The notes below the pieces were generated by a model. That model ran no database searches, was not told the origin of the DNA, and was given only the letters and a program-made list of their open reading frames with translations. From Hofstenia miamia (Eukaryota > Xenacoelomorpha > Acoela > Hofsteniidae): a stretch of 64,000 bases of DNA. The stretch lies in contig CABFPE010000280.1 of the NCBI GenBank assembly GCA_900660155.1, forward strand, positions 286,330 to 350,329, read 5' to 3'. This document shows positions 13,642 through 24,900 of this stretch, in pieces (position 1 is the stretch's first letter; every line of letters starts with the position of its first letter). The position numbers were made by a program, and so were the translations under genes.

Positions 13642-14726
13642 AAATGAATCCAAATAAAGCCCAGGGAAGGAGCAATATTCCAGTTTAGACTTTCTCAAAG
13701 CTGCACGAGAAACTATCGACACCATATTCTAAAATATACACATCTAGCTTGCGTATGCTACACTATCCTACTAGATGGAGAGTTGGTATTGTAGCTACTA
13801 TCCCTAAAGTTGCAGATGCGGACATGGCAAATAAGAAGTTTAGACCGGTTGTTCTTACTCCTATCGAGGCAAAAGGCTTGGACAGTATTGTTCTTTCAGA
13901 GAGGCAAAATGCGCTTTCAAGTCAGCGTGATCCCAATCAATTTGCGTATAAGAAAGGCTTATCAGTACTTGACCCAATTTTGTGTCTAACCAATGAAGTT
14001 TCAAGAGAGCTTCAGATTAAGGAAACGGTTATTAAGTGCTTATTTGTCGACTACCCCTCCGCATTTAATACCGTATTGCACAATAAGCTGCTAGGAATGG
14101 TGGACAGTTCGATGGAAGATAATCAGTCATGGTTGACACACTGGTTAATGATAAGGGGCGTAACGGATTATGAAGGCTACCAATCTTGCATAAAGTACGT
14201 GTCTAGCTTTTCAAAGAGTAATCTTAAGTTAAACCCATCCAAGACCTCGTTGAAAAGTCTACATGTATAAAGTACCTCGGTATCTATCTGGATGATGAAC
14301 TGAACTTCAAAGCGCAAGTTAAGGCAGTGATTACAAAGATATACTATGTCATACGATGCATGCTACACTATCTATCAAAACCGAACTCTATCAAACTCTT
14401 CATGCAATATATTTTACCGCACTACCTGTTTTGCGCAACAGTTTTTGGATTGTATCTGACTGAAGCACTCCGGAAAACACTACGCAAGTCTGTCTCATGT
14501 TTTGCGAAATTTACGAAGTACAATAAAAGAAACCTGTATCAAATCGTTGAAGATAATTTTCATCAACAGTTCATAGGGATGGATGGAATGTTCGGAACAA
14601 TTATGAGCACCCCTTGCACGCTGAGCTCGAACTTTTTCGTAGCAATACAGAAACATGACAAAATTACGTGAGGCCGCAGATGAAGACCCACCTGTACCAA
14701 GTTTCTATTATTCCTACGATGCTTAG
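13642..14726 (+). mobile_element. LINE (CR1/Jockey-like) reverse transcriptase fragment, damaged
   Basis: Translation shows in order the pre-palm motif NPNKAQGRSNIP (13645 on), WRVGIVATIPKVAD, RPVVLTP, the QFAYKKGLSVLDPI helix and the FVDYPSAFNTV block that carries the first catalytic Asp (14044-14070). After HWL the frame jumps directly to SNLKLNPSKT, so the segment with the PQG and YADD motifs is missing. A frame change near 14230 leads to KYLGIYLDDELNFKAQVK, the thumb region, and to HPLHAELELFRSN near the C terminus. Further stops lie at about 13685 and 14650; the frame ends at 14726. No endonuclease domain precedes it. A dead, 5'-truncated, internally deleted copy. Confidence 0.85.
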
Positions 14727-15080
14727 ATACATTAAATTCCAGCTTTGGTATTTTACATGGAAATGTTGCTTCAGTTCTATATAATGTGTTTTCGATTTTT
14801 GGATGGAATTTGATTATGATTGTGAGCTATCCAAGGGTATATGATTGACAGTTATTAGCTTTTTATTTAAGTTGTCTAATTCATTTTAAAACGTCAAACC
14901 GTTTTTTCCACAAGTTCAAGTAATTTTTCGAACGTGTACAATTTCTAAGTGTTTTGTGCTTCCATGGGAGCAGCTGCTAACAACCTTTTTATGTAGATAG
15001 ATCAACCAAACGCATTGAGGCTTGTTGTGCGCATAGCCAGAGGTAGCAGCGGAATGGTGGGGCTCAAAACGAAAATGCCG
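14727..15080. other. Gene-free interval after the LINE
   Basis: No poly-A tail or tandem 3' repeat marks the LINE end clearly. Nothing else recognised. Confidence 0.4.
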
Positions 15081-15087
15081 ACACTCA

Positions 15088-15175
15088 TCTATCGTGTGGT
15101 GCTTTTAGAATTTCAATCTTTATTAGTTCAGAAGTTATAAGCATTTACAATTCTTTTTCAAGAAACAATCAAAGA
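15088..15175 (+). repeat. Interspersed repeat fragment shared with 60066-60155
   Basis: About 85 bp match the segment at 60066-60155 in the same orientation with roughly three quarters identity by eye: both contain ACACTCATC, TGTGGTGCTTT, TTTATTAGTTC and a TAAGC..TT..AA tail. Outside this core the two loci differ. Likely remains of a dispersed element of unknown class. Confidence 0.5.
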
Positions 15176-15291
15176 TTCCCAGGCATTTTAATGTTAACTT
15201 GACGAAGCCTAAGGTTTACAAATCAATTTCAAGTGTACAGATTGACGCACAATTAATAATAGAAAACGCAGAAAGTCATTAGGGATGCCTA

Positions 15292-15295
<4 letters not shown>

Positions 15296-15326
<31 letters not shown>
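15296..15326. repeat. TA microsatellite
   Basis: About 15 TA units. Confidence 0.9.
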
Positions 15327-15328
<2 letters not shown>

Positions 15329-15603
15329 GTGTTTATTGTGATTTGCTAAAAGGAATTTCGTTGAAAGCTTTCAATTAAAATTTCTTTTTAAAAGTGGAAG
15401 ATATATGAATAGAGGATGTGGGTACTTGTGACCTTTTTGTTTGTTAGAAATATCTGAAAATGGACAATCATCTAAGTATTTTTTCATAAGGGAATTTTCA
15501 TACAAAAATATTACGCCTGTAGAAATTTTTTAAGGTTATAAATACAGATATTTACCAAACTCCATTCGTGAACTGACCTGGGGTTCGACCTATTTTCTAA
15601 TAG

Positions 15604-15622
15604 TAATAATAATAATAATAAT
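15604..15622. repeat. TAA microsatellite
   Basis: Six TAA units. Confidence 0.85.
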
Positions 15623-16150
15623 TGCTTTAATTCCTGTATCAAATACATGATAAAAGGGAATTTTTATTTACCTTTTCTGCTCACATTAATGTACATTTAC
15701 ATCATATAAATGGGCTACATAATGCTATTTAATAAGTTTCCATGATTATTGCATGCTGAACATTATTGCATCAGAGTTCGTCACGCTAGTTTTTTCAATT
15801 TGTTCAAATTGAGAGGCTAACATAAAAATATTTTGCTCTTGAATGGAAGTTGTTTATGTAAAACTAGCCTGAGAAACGTCAGTTTTATCTTGAAAACATG
15901 TGGGCTTGAATTAGAATTCGTGTGGCTGGCTCATACTTAAGGTAATTCTAATCAATAGTATATACTTATGTCAATTGGATATAAGCGTATAGCGAAAGAG
16001 TACTCACCGTCAGATTGGCATGTTACAAGTGGAATGGCACAGAGTGCAGTGGTATTTGATAAACCTTAGAATTAAACAAAGCAATTGAGCGGCTTTTGTG
16101 TGGTAAAATAATGCTAGGAAGTGTTTCTATTTTATTAATTTTGGGAAATT

Positions 16151-16420
16151 TGAAAGAAAACAAGTCCATTCTTCCCTAGGTCTTGTAAGACGCAATCAAT
16201 AGCACGATTCACGGCTTCTAACAATGCTGCATTGAAAAGTGTGGCATCTAATCTACGCTCCTTTTGTCTCTTATATTTTATAGACCTCTTAAGAACATGA
16301 TTGGTCGTTGCCACCGTCTATCGTCTGCGGACCAATTCTGATTTACGCACTACACGCGTCCAATTTTTATATTTTCCATTAACTCATAATTCCCTCCATC
16401 TAATTAACTACATCACTGTT
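16151..16420. other. Fifth compositional island
   Basis: Balanced composition with CpG words, CCAAT and TAAT cores, no coding frame; resembles the islands further left. Possible regulatory DNA; weak. Confidence 0.22.
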
Positions 16421-16884
16421 ATACACAATCAATAATAAATTAAAACACTTCCCGTCAGAATTTCTTTCAAAATTTACGTTTGTTATTGTTAGCACACGTT
16501 TATATTTAGTGTGTAATGTTTTTTTCAAGAATTAGATCTCACGTAGATGATTGTGGGAACGAGTAAAACTGTCTTACACTATAAATGCGTTAGTTCTTGT
16601 AGAAACTTATTCAAAATTTTATAATTGAAATTACATAAACAAGTTGCTTGTAAACGGATTATGTTAAGATGTTAGAGTATGACTCATAGTTTGTGCTCAC
16701 TAACAAGACTGGATGAGCATGGAAGTATTGTTCGCATCAACATTTCATTTGCCTTGTACCTACTCATTACTTTTGTCTTACTAGGTATATTATAATGTTT
16801 ATTCGGATTTTGCATATGGTGTGCCGTTACAAGAATCATACGCACTTAAATAACCAACTATGCCATTTACCAATTGCACCTACC

Positions 16885-17055
16885 CAGAGGCGTACGCAGG
16901 AGTTTCTGGCGGAGGGGGATATCTCAGTTATAATCAAGTGAATCACACATTTTTGAAAATATTGAATAAATAGACCTCAAAATGCAATTCAGGACCTTAG
17001 TTTTAAACTTTTTAAAATATTTTGCTGAAAAATTCCCCCTTTGCGTACACCACTG
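16885..17055. mobile_element. hAT MITE, 171 bp
   Basis: Ends are CAGAGGCGTACGCAGGAG at the left and, read on the - strand, CAGTGGTGTACGCAAAGG at the right. Both are flanked by the perfect 8-bp duplication CACCTACC (16877-16884, 17056-17063). No coding capacity. A third hAT terminus type in this window. Confidence 0.87.
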
Positions 17056-17063
17056 CACCTACC

Positions 17064-18490
17064 GTATCTATAACATTAATTGCATTAATATCAATTTAAA
17101 TGTCTTACAAGGTATTGAATGACATGTTTTAGGAAGTGTGTTGAACGCTTGGGGTTTGTAATTAATATGAATAGTTTGGTGTTATTATTTGAGAAAGCAC
17201 TTACCAAGAGATTGTTATAGCGCAGAATGGGATATACATTTAAAAATCTCTTTTGTTATTGTTAAGGGTAGCGATTGGACAATCAAGTCCTCATTCTTTG
17301 TCTCTTTTTATGGATGAATAAGTAAATATAATGTCTTTTGTTTTCCAAGAACTTTTATAAAAAAAATAAAACAATCGAATTTAAAATTATTTTAATGTAT
17401 TAGCTAAATGCGTTGCTTTCCTCGTTTTTATTTCTATTTAATGAATTTCTCTTTTATCAACTACTACGCTTTCCAAAAACAGACTGTCTCTCCATATAAC
17501 TGCGTTTAATTGAAGCACGTCTCATCATTTGTTTACCGCCACTCCCTATCAGTTCAATTACTTATAAAAGTTTGCTCCTTTATCAAAACTCGATCGAAAA
17601 ACAACCAGTCTTCTCATGTTATGCAATGTGATTTTAATAAGGAAATTTTTAATCTTTCGTTTCTGCCCTTGTATGTATGTATTTCTTTAGAAATTCCCAC
17701 AAAGTATATTGATTTCTTGTTTTATTGTGCTAACCCAGGAGTTGCCTGGAAACCACAGATGTTCTATTTTGAATATAATGAATATTCGCTTATATATGTA
17801 TATACAGATAAATTTACATACATATGTAAATGTAATAAAAATTCCATGTGATTTAATGTCTTTCCCACTTGGGCCCGCAACATACCTTGGGTGAATGAAC
17901 ATTTCAGGTCAAGAGGTCTTTAACTTGTCAGGTGAAGTTTCACACAGATAAACCATTTTGCAATAACCTTTACATCTTGACAGAAGTATTAACATTGTGT
18001 TGTACACATTGCAGAAAGCATGCATTTTAGGATATGTGCAAGTAAACATTTTTTTATTTACGTCCAAAATATCACATAATTGAATTGTACTTTATTATCA
18101 GACGTGATACATATTTAAGTAATGTATCAAATTGTACAGCGTGCTTAAGAGTGTATAAGTATATATGTGTGCATGCAAATATATAAAATCCAAGTTTAAA
18201 ACTGAGTTTTGTGCAAATTTATCACATTTTGTGATGTAATATTGATAAGCTGTTATGGATTATATTAATATGATAGCTATTAATTTGATGTAACTTAAAG
18301 AAAATGACATCTCCGCTAAAATATGAGTTGTTTACATAGTAATCGAGGGATTTGGTGCAAATTATGAAAATTCTAAATTTAAAAAATATAAATGTAAAAT
18401 GGGTTTTTGAGTGAAGCTTTTTTAAAATGAATTTTGAAAAATTTTTAATAACGAGTGATGAAAAGGAATCAGATGTAATGAAATTTGGAA
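17064..18490. other. Gene-free AT-rich DNA
   Basis: Overlapping frames on both strands around 17510-17902 shadow each other and lack recognisable similarity. No other feature seen. Confidence 0.4.
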
Positions 18491-18700
18491 GAAATGCATA
18501 AAGTTTTCTCTTACCTGTACAGGAGCAGTTGCATGTGTGTGCGGCTTTATTCCTTCTAACAATAGCCTATAATTACGCATGGAGAATGCATTGAATGCGC
18601 CATTGATTAAACGAAAATTAACTCCTTTTCAATGCTGCAAAAGCCCATAACAAAAGATTAATTTGCAACGAGTGATTGCATTATGTGAGCTCTGCATTGT
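18491..18700. other. Sixth compositional island
   Basis: About 200 bp of less AT-rich unique DNA with TAATTACGC, GATTAA and GATTAATTTGC words. No coding frame. Possible regulatory element by resemblance only. Confidence 0.22.
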
Positions 18701-20279
18701 TCCATACAAGCCCAAAGTCTTCCATTTTCCACTTTATTCTGTTTGCCTTATTCAATTATTTTATATTTCTGCTTTCTTCTGCCATTTTCAGTCTTTCAAT
18801 TCAACTAACATTTGCTTTTATTCATTTTAGACAACATCTTTGTCAAAATGCTTATATTCAAATTTTGTAGCCATTCATTGATTATAATAAATAAATGGAG
18901 AAATATCGTTCTTGCGAATATGGGCTTTGCTAGCAAATGATAGCCAGCACATGCTAAATCGCATTGAATACTGACAAGACCAGACCAGACAATTCGAGAA
19001 ATATTACATTTGTGAATAATTCTGCCAAATTCTTTTTAATTTTCAAGAGACAAACTGCGTTTTCTTTGTAAGTTTTGAACTTTTAAAATTTTATCAAAAA
19101 TCATCACTGATTTGAAAAAAGTTCCTCGGTTAATATTTTTCCTTTCGAAGTTCAGAGTCTAATCATGTCAAGTAGGAATCGGAATTGAAAATTCTGTTAT
19201 GCTTTCAATTATGCTATAGAAGTTGAATGAGTTCTATAGTAATTTAATGAGGTTTCAATACTAATAAGTTACATATATCATGGAAAAAGGGATGTCGTCC
19301 TATTTTTAAGGCAGAGGAAATTTTGGCTGTTTAGGCCTCAACTTTCTAGGGCCTATATGTCTAATAGATAGTCCTAATTAAATTCAAAATCATATAGACC
19401 TAGCCAGATACCACCTCTAACTTGTATCAGAATTTTTTTCTTCCAAAAATTTTATCACAAACGACCAAGAAGTATAATAACAAAAGAAGATGATTTACAT
19501 AACAGTTTTCAATTCTGAGAAAGTAGTCTTTATTATCAATCGAACTAGTGTTGCTGATAAAAGTGGAATTTTGTTAAATAGTTTTAAGATATCTAGTGTA
19601 TGCTTCTACAGTCGATTTTTACTCTTGTATGTATATATACATATTTCAATTGTCTAATTTTAGATGTCAATCAGTTATGATGTCAAAATAGTGATTTATT
19701 TGAATGACAATAACAATTTTCGTCAATTTTGAAAAATGAAAATGTAATATGATTAATAGTAAATGATGCTGCATACAAAATATTGTATGAGATTAATGGG
19801 TCAAAATGAGGTCAAGACCAATTATTTCTACATTTTAGTGTAAAAATGCACAATTACTTAGCCGCATATATATCAGCTGATATTCAAAGCTAGTAGTCTT
19901 AAAATGTTCTGGAAGTAGTTATAAGTATAAACTATTTATTAATGAAAGTTCCTATTTTTAGGGGGGAGAAGAAATATATTTGTCCTTGAGACCAAAAGGT
20001 CGAAAAATATACAAAATAAAAGTTAAGGAGCACTTTGGAATGCATGGAAACAAAACTATTGAGAAATCTTTTTGTACTATAGGCTGACTCATAAAGTGTA
20101 GGATTCCTTAGCGTTTATCTCTTCATGGCCTACGTAGGCCATAATCTCTTTCATTAGAGGGTGGTTTAAATCTTTTGTAATTTAGGGCCATAATTTGTCA
20201 CATTAAATTTGTCGAGTGTCATAAAATGATTGTATCCTCTAATGATTTAATACAATTTCAAAATCAACATTAGGTTTCA
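18701..20279. other. Gene-free AT-rich DNA
   Basis: No exon or repeat end recognised. A perfect short palindrome CCTACGTAGG occurs near 20130 without further context. Confidence 0.4.
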
Positions 20280-20396
20280 TCATCTAAATCTCCAATGCTG
20301 AATTCTTTCTAATGCCTTTTTCTGCTTTTTTCTTACAGAGTAATGCCGAAGTGGACCCACGTATTCAAGAGCAGGGCGAATGATTACCTTGTGCAT
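20280..20396 (-). mobile_element. LINE reverse-transcriptase C-terminal scrap
   Basis: Read on the - strand, 38 codons give VIIRPALEYVGPLRHYS followed by KKALERIQHWRF, which matches the conserved IRP-LEY...LE-IQR block found after the reverse-transcriptase domain of CR1/Jockey-type LINEs. Only this block survives, ending in TGA at 20280. It lies about 0.6 kb upstream of the PGPEP1 start on the opposite strand. Confidence 0.65.
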
Positions 20397-20953
20397 GTTT
20401 ATCATATCTTTTGACGTCAGTGTTTGAACGTCTTATGCGTTATAATTTATAAAGATTGCAAATAGCTAAAAATGAGTTTTAAAGTTTTCATGTGCTTATT
20501 TAATTCCGCCGTATTATTTTATCAAAGTCTGGAAAAGTGATAAAGTTTAAGGTCGATCGTTCAAAGAATAGTTATTTCAAAAAGATTAGGGTTTAAAAGA
20601 GTTAAAAACGCTGTTATATTTTTAGAAATTTTTTTTATGCAATACATAGTATTGGATTTGTTGGAACAAATAAATTACTTGAAACTGGGAATAAAGTAGT
20701 TGATTCTATTAGTTTTAGCGAATCTCTATTTTTGCGAGTTTTTGCGCCATACGAAGATATTATGTAGGCAATTATAATATCAAGACGTGTTATCGCCATA
20801 TTTTAGTTGAGATCAATTGATTTTATGAAAATTCAGAAATAATTTTGCTACTTTTATGTTAATTTGATATGATAATGAGGGAAAGAACATCTTTTGATTG
20901 TATTTATTGTTGTTTTAATAAAATATTATTCCTAATTGTTTTAAATGTTTTAG
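20397..20953 (+). other. Upstream region of PGPEP1, promoter not identified
   Basis: AT-rich with no clear TATA/Inr arrangement. The T-rich tract ending TTTTAG at 20953 is a good splice acceptor, so the transcript may begin in an untranslated exon further left or receive a spliced leader. Confidence 0.35.
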
Positions 20954-20968
20954 CCGCAGAAATCGGCC

Positions 20969-20987
20969 ATGCGGGTTGTTATTACAG
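20969..20987 (+). CDS. PGPEP1: PGPEP1 coding exon 1
   Basis: Encodes MRVVIT plus one base of Gly7; donor GTAGTT. Preceded by a splice acceptor at 20952-20953, so this exon probably also carries 15 bp of 5' untranslated sequence. Confidence 0.85.
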
Positions 20988-21887
20988 GTAGTTATTTTAA
21001 GTGCATTTATTTTCCTTTCAATGGTTTAATATTAATAAAATGCGTGATATACACTATTTTAGGCTTTGGTCCATATGGCGGGCGTGATATAAATTGCAGT
21101 TGGCTGGCTTTACTGGTAATTATTCTTAATATAGATACATTGCTACATTCTGTACTTTATTAGATGGTGAAGGACAAATTCCAAAGTAAACCAATAGATG
21201 GCGTTGAAATTGATTTTCGTCAAATTGCTGTTCTTTATGATGAAGTTGATAAATTTGAAGATAAGTTGTGGAAAGAAGAACCAAATGTAGGCAAAATTTT
21301 ATTTCATGCACATAAATCTGCAAAGTATGATATTTTTTGAAATCCTATTCTCTAATTTCACTATTATAACAGACTATAATTTGAAAATATTTGAAATGAC
21401 ATTTTATCCTGTTTTGGAGTAAAATGGTGATTGTACTAAAATAAATAAATTATGATTTTTGGAATTTATTTTACACTTATGATCAAGAACAAAAACCTAC
21501 ACATATAAAGTAATTTTATGCATGAGTTTAGGTATGAACTGATTTGTTATTCCGAAAACTTGAAGAAAAGTAATAAATTAGTCATTGAGAGATTTTGCCA
21601 TTATATTTAGTCAACAAGACAATTGAACATATAGTTTAAGCATTTGATGGTTTCGCATTAAAATATGCGAATGGCATGCTTTGATTTAGTAAACTACTGC
21701 AAATTTTCATTAAAAATTATAATTTTATGCAAAAACATACAAAAAAAATAGGTTTAGTATATGGGATGTGGATTCATGATACCCTTACTGTAGGCCAACC
21801 TTAATTTTAACTATTTTAGGCTTTAGACCACATGGAATACTGTTTACAGAGTTTATAGCGATGATCTGTATTATTTCTTTAGCTATT

Positions 21888-21923
<36 letters not shown>

Positions 21924-24900
21924 CTATAATTTGAAAATATTTGAGATGACATTTCAGTTAATGTGCAAAGCCTGACATGCTTCAGAGTGAATGAAAGTAG
22001 GAGATGAAGTGGTGGGAGTAAAAGAAATGACAGACCTAGAGTAGGTTTTGAAACTGAAGCCATTGTAAAATTGATTAGTGTAGAAATACATTACAGAACT
22101 AGGTTGCCAGTTATAAAAGAAAGTAACAGACGTAATTTAGCAGTAAAGACAACAAATGTTGATGATTTTTCCTGATGCCTTTTATCATAAATGATTCAAA
22201 AATTATATTAATTCCAAGTTTGCTTTTTCAATATTAAGAGTGGCTTTTGATAATCAGCTTAAAACTTCCACGAATCAGTCCCCAAAATACAAATTTCTTG
22301 ATATTTATTATCAAGAACCATCAAATTTTGATGATACCACTCTCCCGGCTCCTTGCAATAAGCTCCTATTGTTCTTAAAAATTTTTGAAATGAGAATCTA
22401 ACTGGCATTTTTCAATTCATTTTATCATAGGATTTCACTAAAAATTCCAAAAAGTTCTTCATAGTTTTTTTTCTTACTGTTATCTAAGACCCTTTCTCGA
22501 CAGCCACACAAGTTTTCCATATACTTAAAACTCAATAATAACAATTCAGTTAATTGTTTTGTCATTTAAACACCCGAGTAATTGTTTTAGGCTAACTGAA
22601 TGAGCTAATGGTGTTGATGAGTACTTGTTTTTATTATGAAGAAAGACAGTTTTTTCAAACATTTTGTGGAGCCATCAGTGAATTGTTTCCATTCATTTGG
22701 CTTGTGAGGAATTCGAATTTATTTAAAATATCGTACATGTCATTACAAGGGCACATTAGTTCTCAATCACACAAAAATAAATAGAATATTAAATCATACT
22801 TTCTCTGATTTGTAGCTTGTACATGCTCAGAAATCGTTTAAGCTGTAAGATGAGCAAATCTGTATTTAATTTCAGGAAATTGAGATCTCTGTCCAGATCA
22901 TTAATGTGGTTTTTTGCAGTCATATTCAAAATCAATATCATAGAAATCTTCCTTGCTGATTCTTTCCTCTGCGTAGGAGCAAACGGAGCAGAATATTCTG
23001 AGCCTTCAGGAATAGGGTAATGGAATTTTCTTTGACTTTTTTCTACTTCATTTGTTGACGGATTTACCATACAAAGAAATCTATAAATGGTGGTCAGGAA
23101 GCTTTCAGCATATTCAGCGCAGCCCAAACTATTACCTCTCACGTCCTCTATGTGAATTATAACACTGAGATTACTGAAGCTTTCCACTTTCTCATACTTG
23201 ATTCTCTTCCAAGGTGAAGAACAAACTAGATTTATTGCGGCGCTCATCCTTTACTCTTTATTTGCGTATCTACACCGCGTTATGCTTTTCTTGACTTTGA
23301 GATATCATCCATCGTAGCAATTTTTTTAAATATTTACTTTGCTGTAACTTGTTCACTCTGGTATATTTTCCTAACAATAGCAAGGTTTTGTTTTCCGTGG
23401 AAATTAGGATACTTTTGTGGTTTGAAGACCTCTACTTACAAAATTAACATAGAAATTTCACTTTCCGAAGCGTTCGTTTTAAGCAATTGTGCAATATATT
23501 TGGTTTTTGAGTGATTCAAATGTTGAAGATGTAGAATGATTTTGTTTGAAAAAATTATTTTGTAATTGATTTTTTTCTTTAGGTTTTAATGTTCTTTTAA
23601 ATTTTGTAACATACGGGACTTAATGAAAATATTGATGACTTTGTCAAATGTGGCTATATAATTCTAACCTATTTCTGATTAAAAAAATATCTCTTTTACA
23701 CCGTTTAATTGTGGAAGAGTTAATGATACAAGAATTTAAAACTCACTATGTAATTTAGCATACTTTACGGTCATTGTTTTCACTTTTTGCTCAAACTAAG
23801 ACAATTATTTTCAATAATATCAATCAGTGTGAATCGATTTTGATAGGGGTAAAATAATTATCAAGAAATTATTTTCAATCATTCTCCGATTAGAGCCAGC
23901 GAGGATGCAATACGATTCTGGCAAGGTGTATTATAGGACAATAAAATTCTTTACCTGATTAATAAATTACATCAGCAAAACTGATTTATTGTAACAAAGA
24001 TGCAGAATTAGAAGGTAGAAGGCACAGATGAGGTGTACAGACATTGGTCGAAGAAGTTCGGATGTGTTCACATGAGACTATCAGTAGCATTGGTAGGGAA
24101 GTGTTCACAGTGGATGACCGTGGAAAGATCATTTCTGATGCAGAAGGAGCCAATAAAGGAACACAAACAACTTTAAGTCAATTTCATGTCTGCAAACTAC
24201 ATAAAATCAGTTGTTCTCATAGACGAAACAGTGATGGATAGTTTGACTACAGAAAGACAAATTTAGCAATTGATTGAGTGATTCACTTAGAAGGTTATGA
24301 TATCATATCCAGGGCTGGCAAAAAGAAACCGTACCAGTGTAAAAAAATACATTTTTTCAATTGTAGTATGATTTATTTAAACATAAATGCAATAATAAAG
24401 TTTAATTTTATTTTAAGTTTAATAAATGGATAAATCAATATGAAAAGGACTGCTTTTAACACAGAGATCAATAGTCCACTTTGGCTCCTCTGCGCTTAAC
24501 AATTGACTGGCATCTTCTTTGCATTGATTCGATGAGGTGTACGATGAACTTGCGGTCCATATTCTGAAAATGCCAAGTTGCTCTCTGGAAGAGTTGCTCC
24601 ATTCCATGTATGACCTCTTCATCAAGACGAGATTTCACATAAGCCCAGCAGTTCTCGATTGGATTTAGGGCATGGGTGTTTGGCGGCCATTGCAGGACGT
24701 TGATGCCATGGTCTTCAAACCAATGCATTGTATGGCAAGCAGTATGTGGTCAGGAATTATCTTGCTGGAAGGTATTCTCTGGGATGTTGTTCCAGATGGG
24801 AGCCACACATTCTTCCAGGATCTCTGGGTAGGACTCGGCATTTAGGTTGCCTTGTACTCTGTGCAGTGGGAGGGCTCTGTGGTATGAGAAGGCTCCCCAA

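Noticed and set aside
17510-17902. 113-codon + strand ORF with - strand and second-frame partners
   Set aside because: Three frames overlap the same AT-rich bases; no motif recognised.
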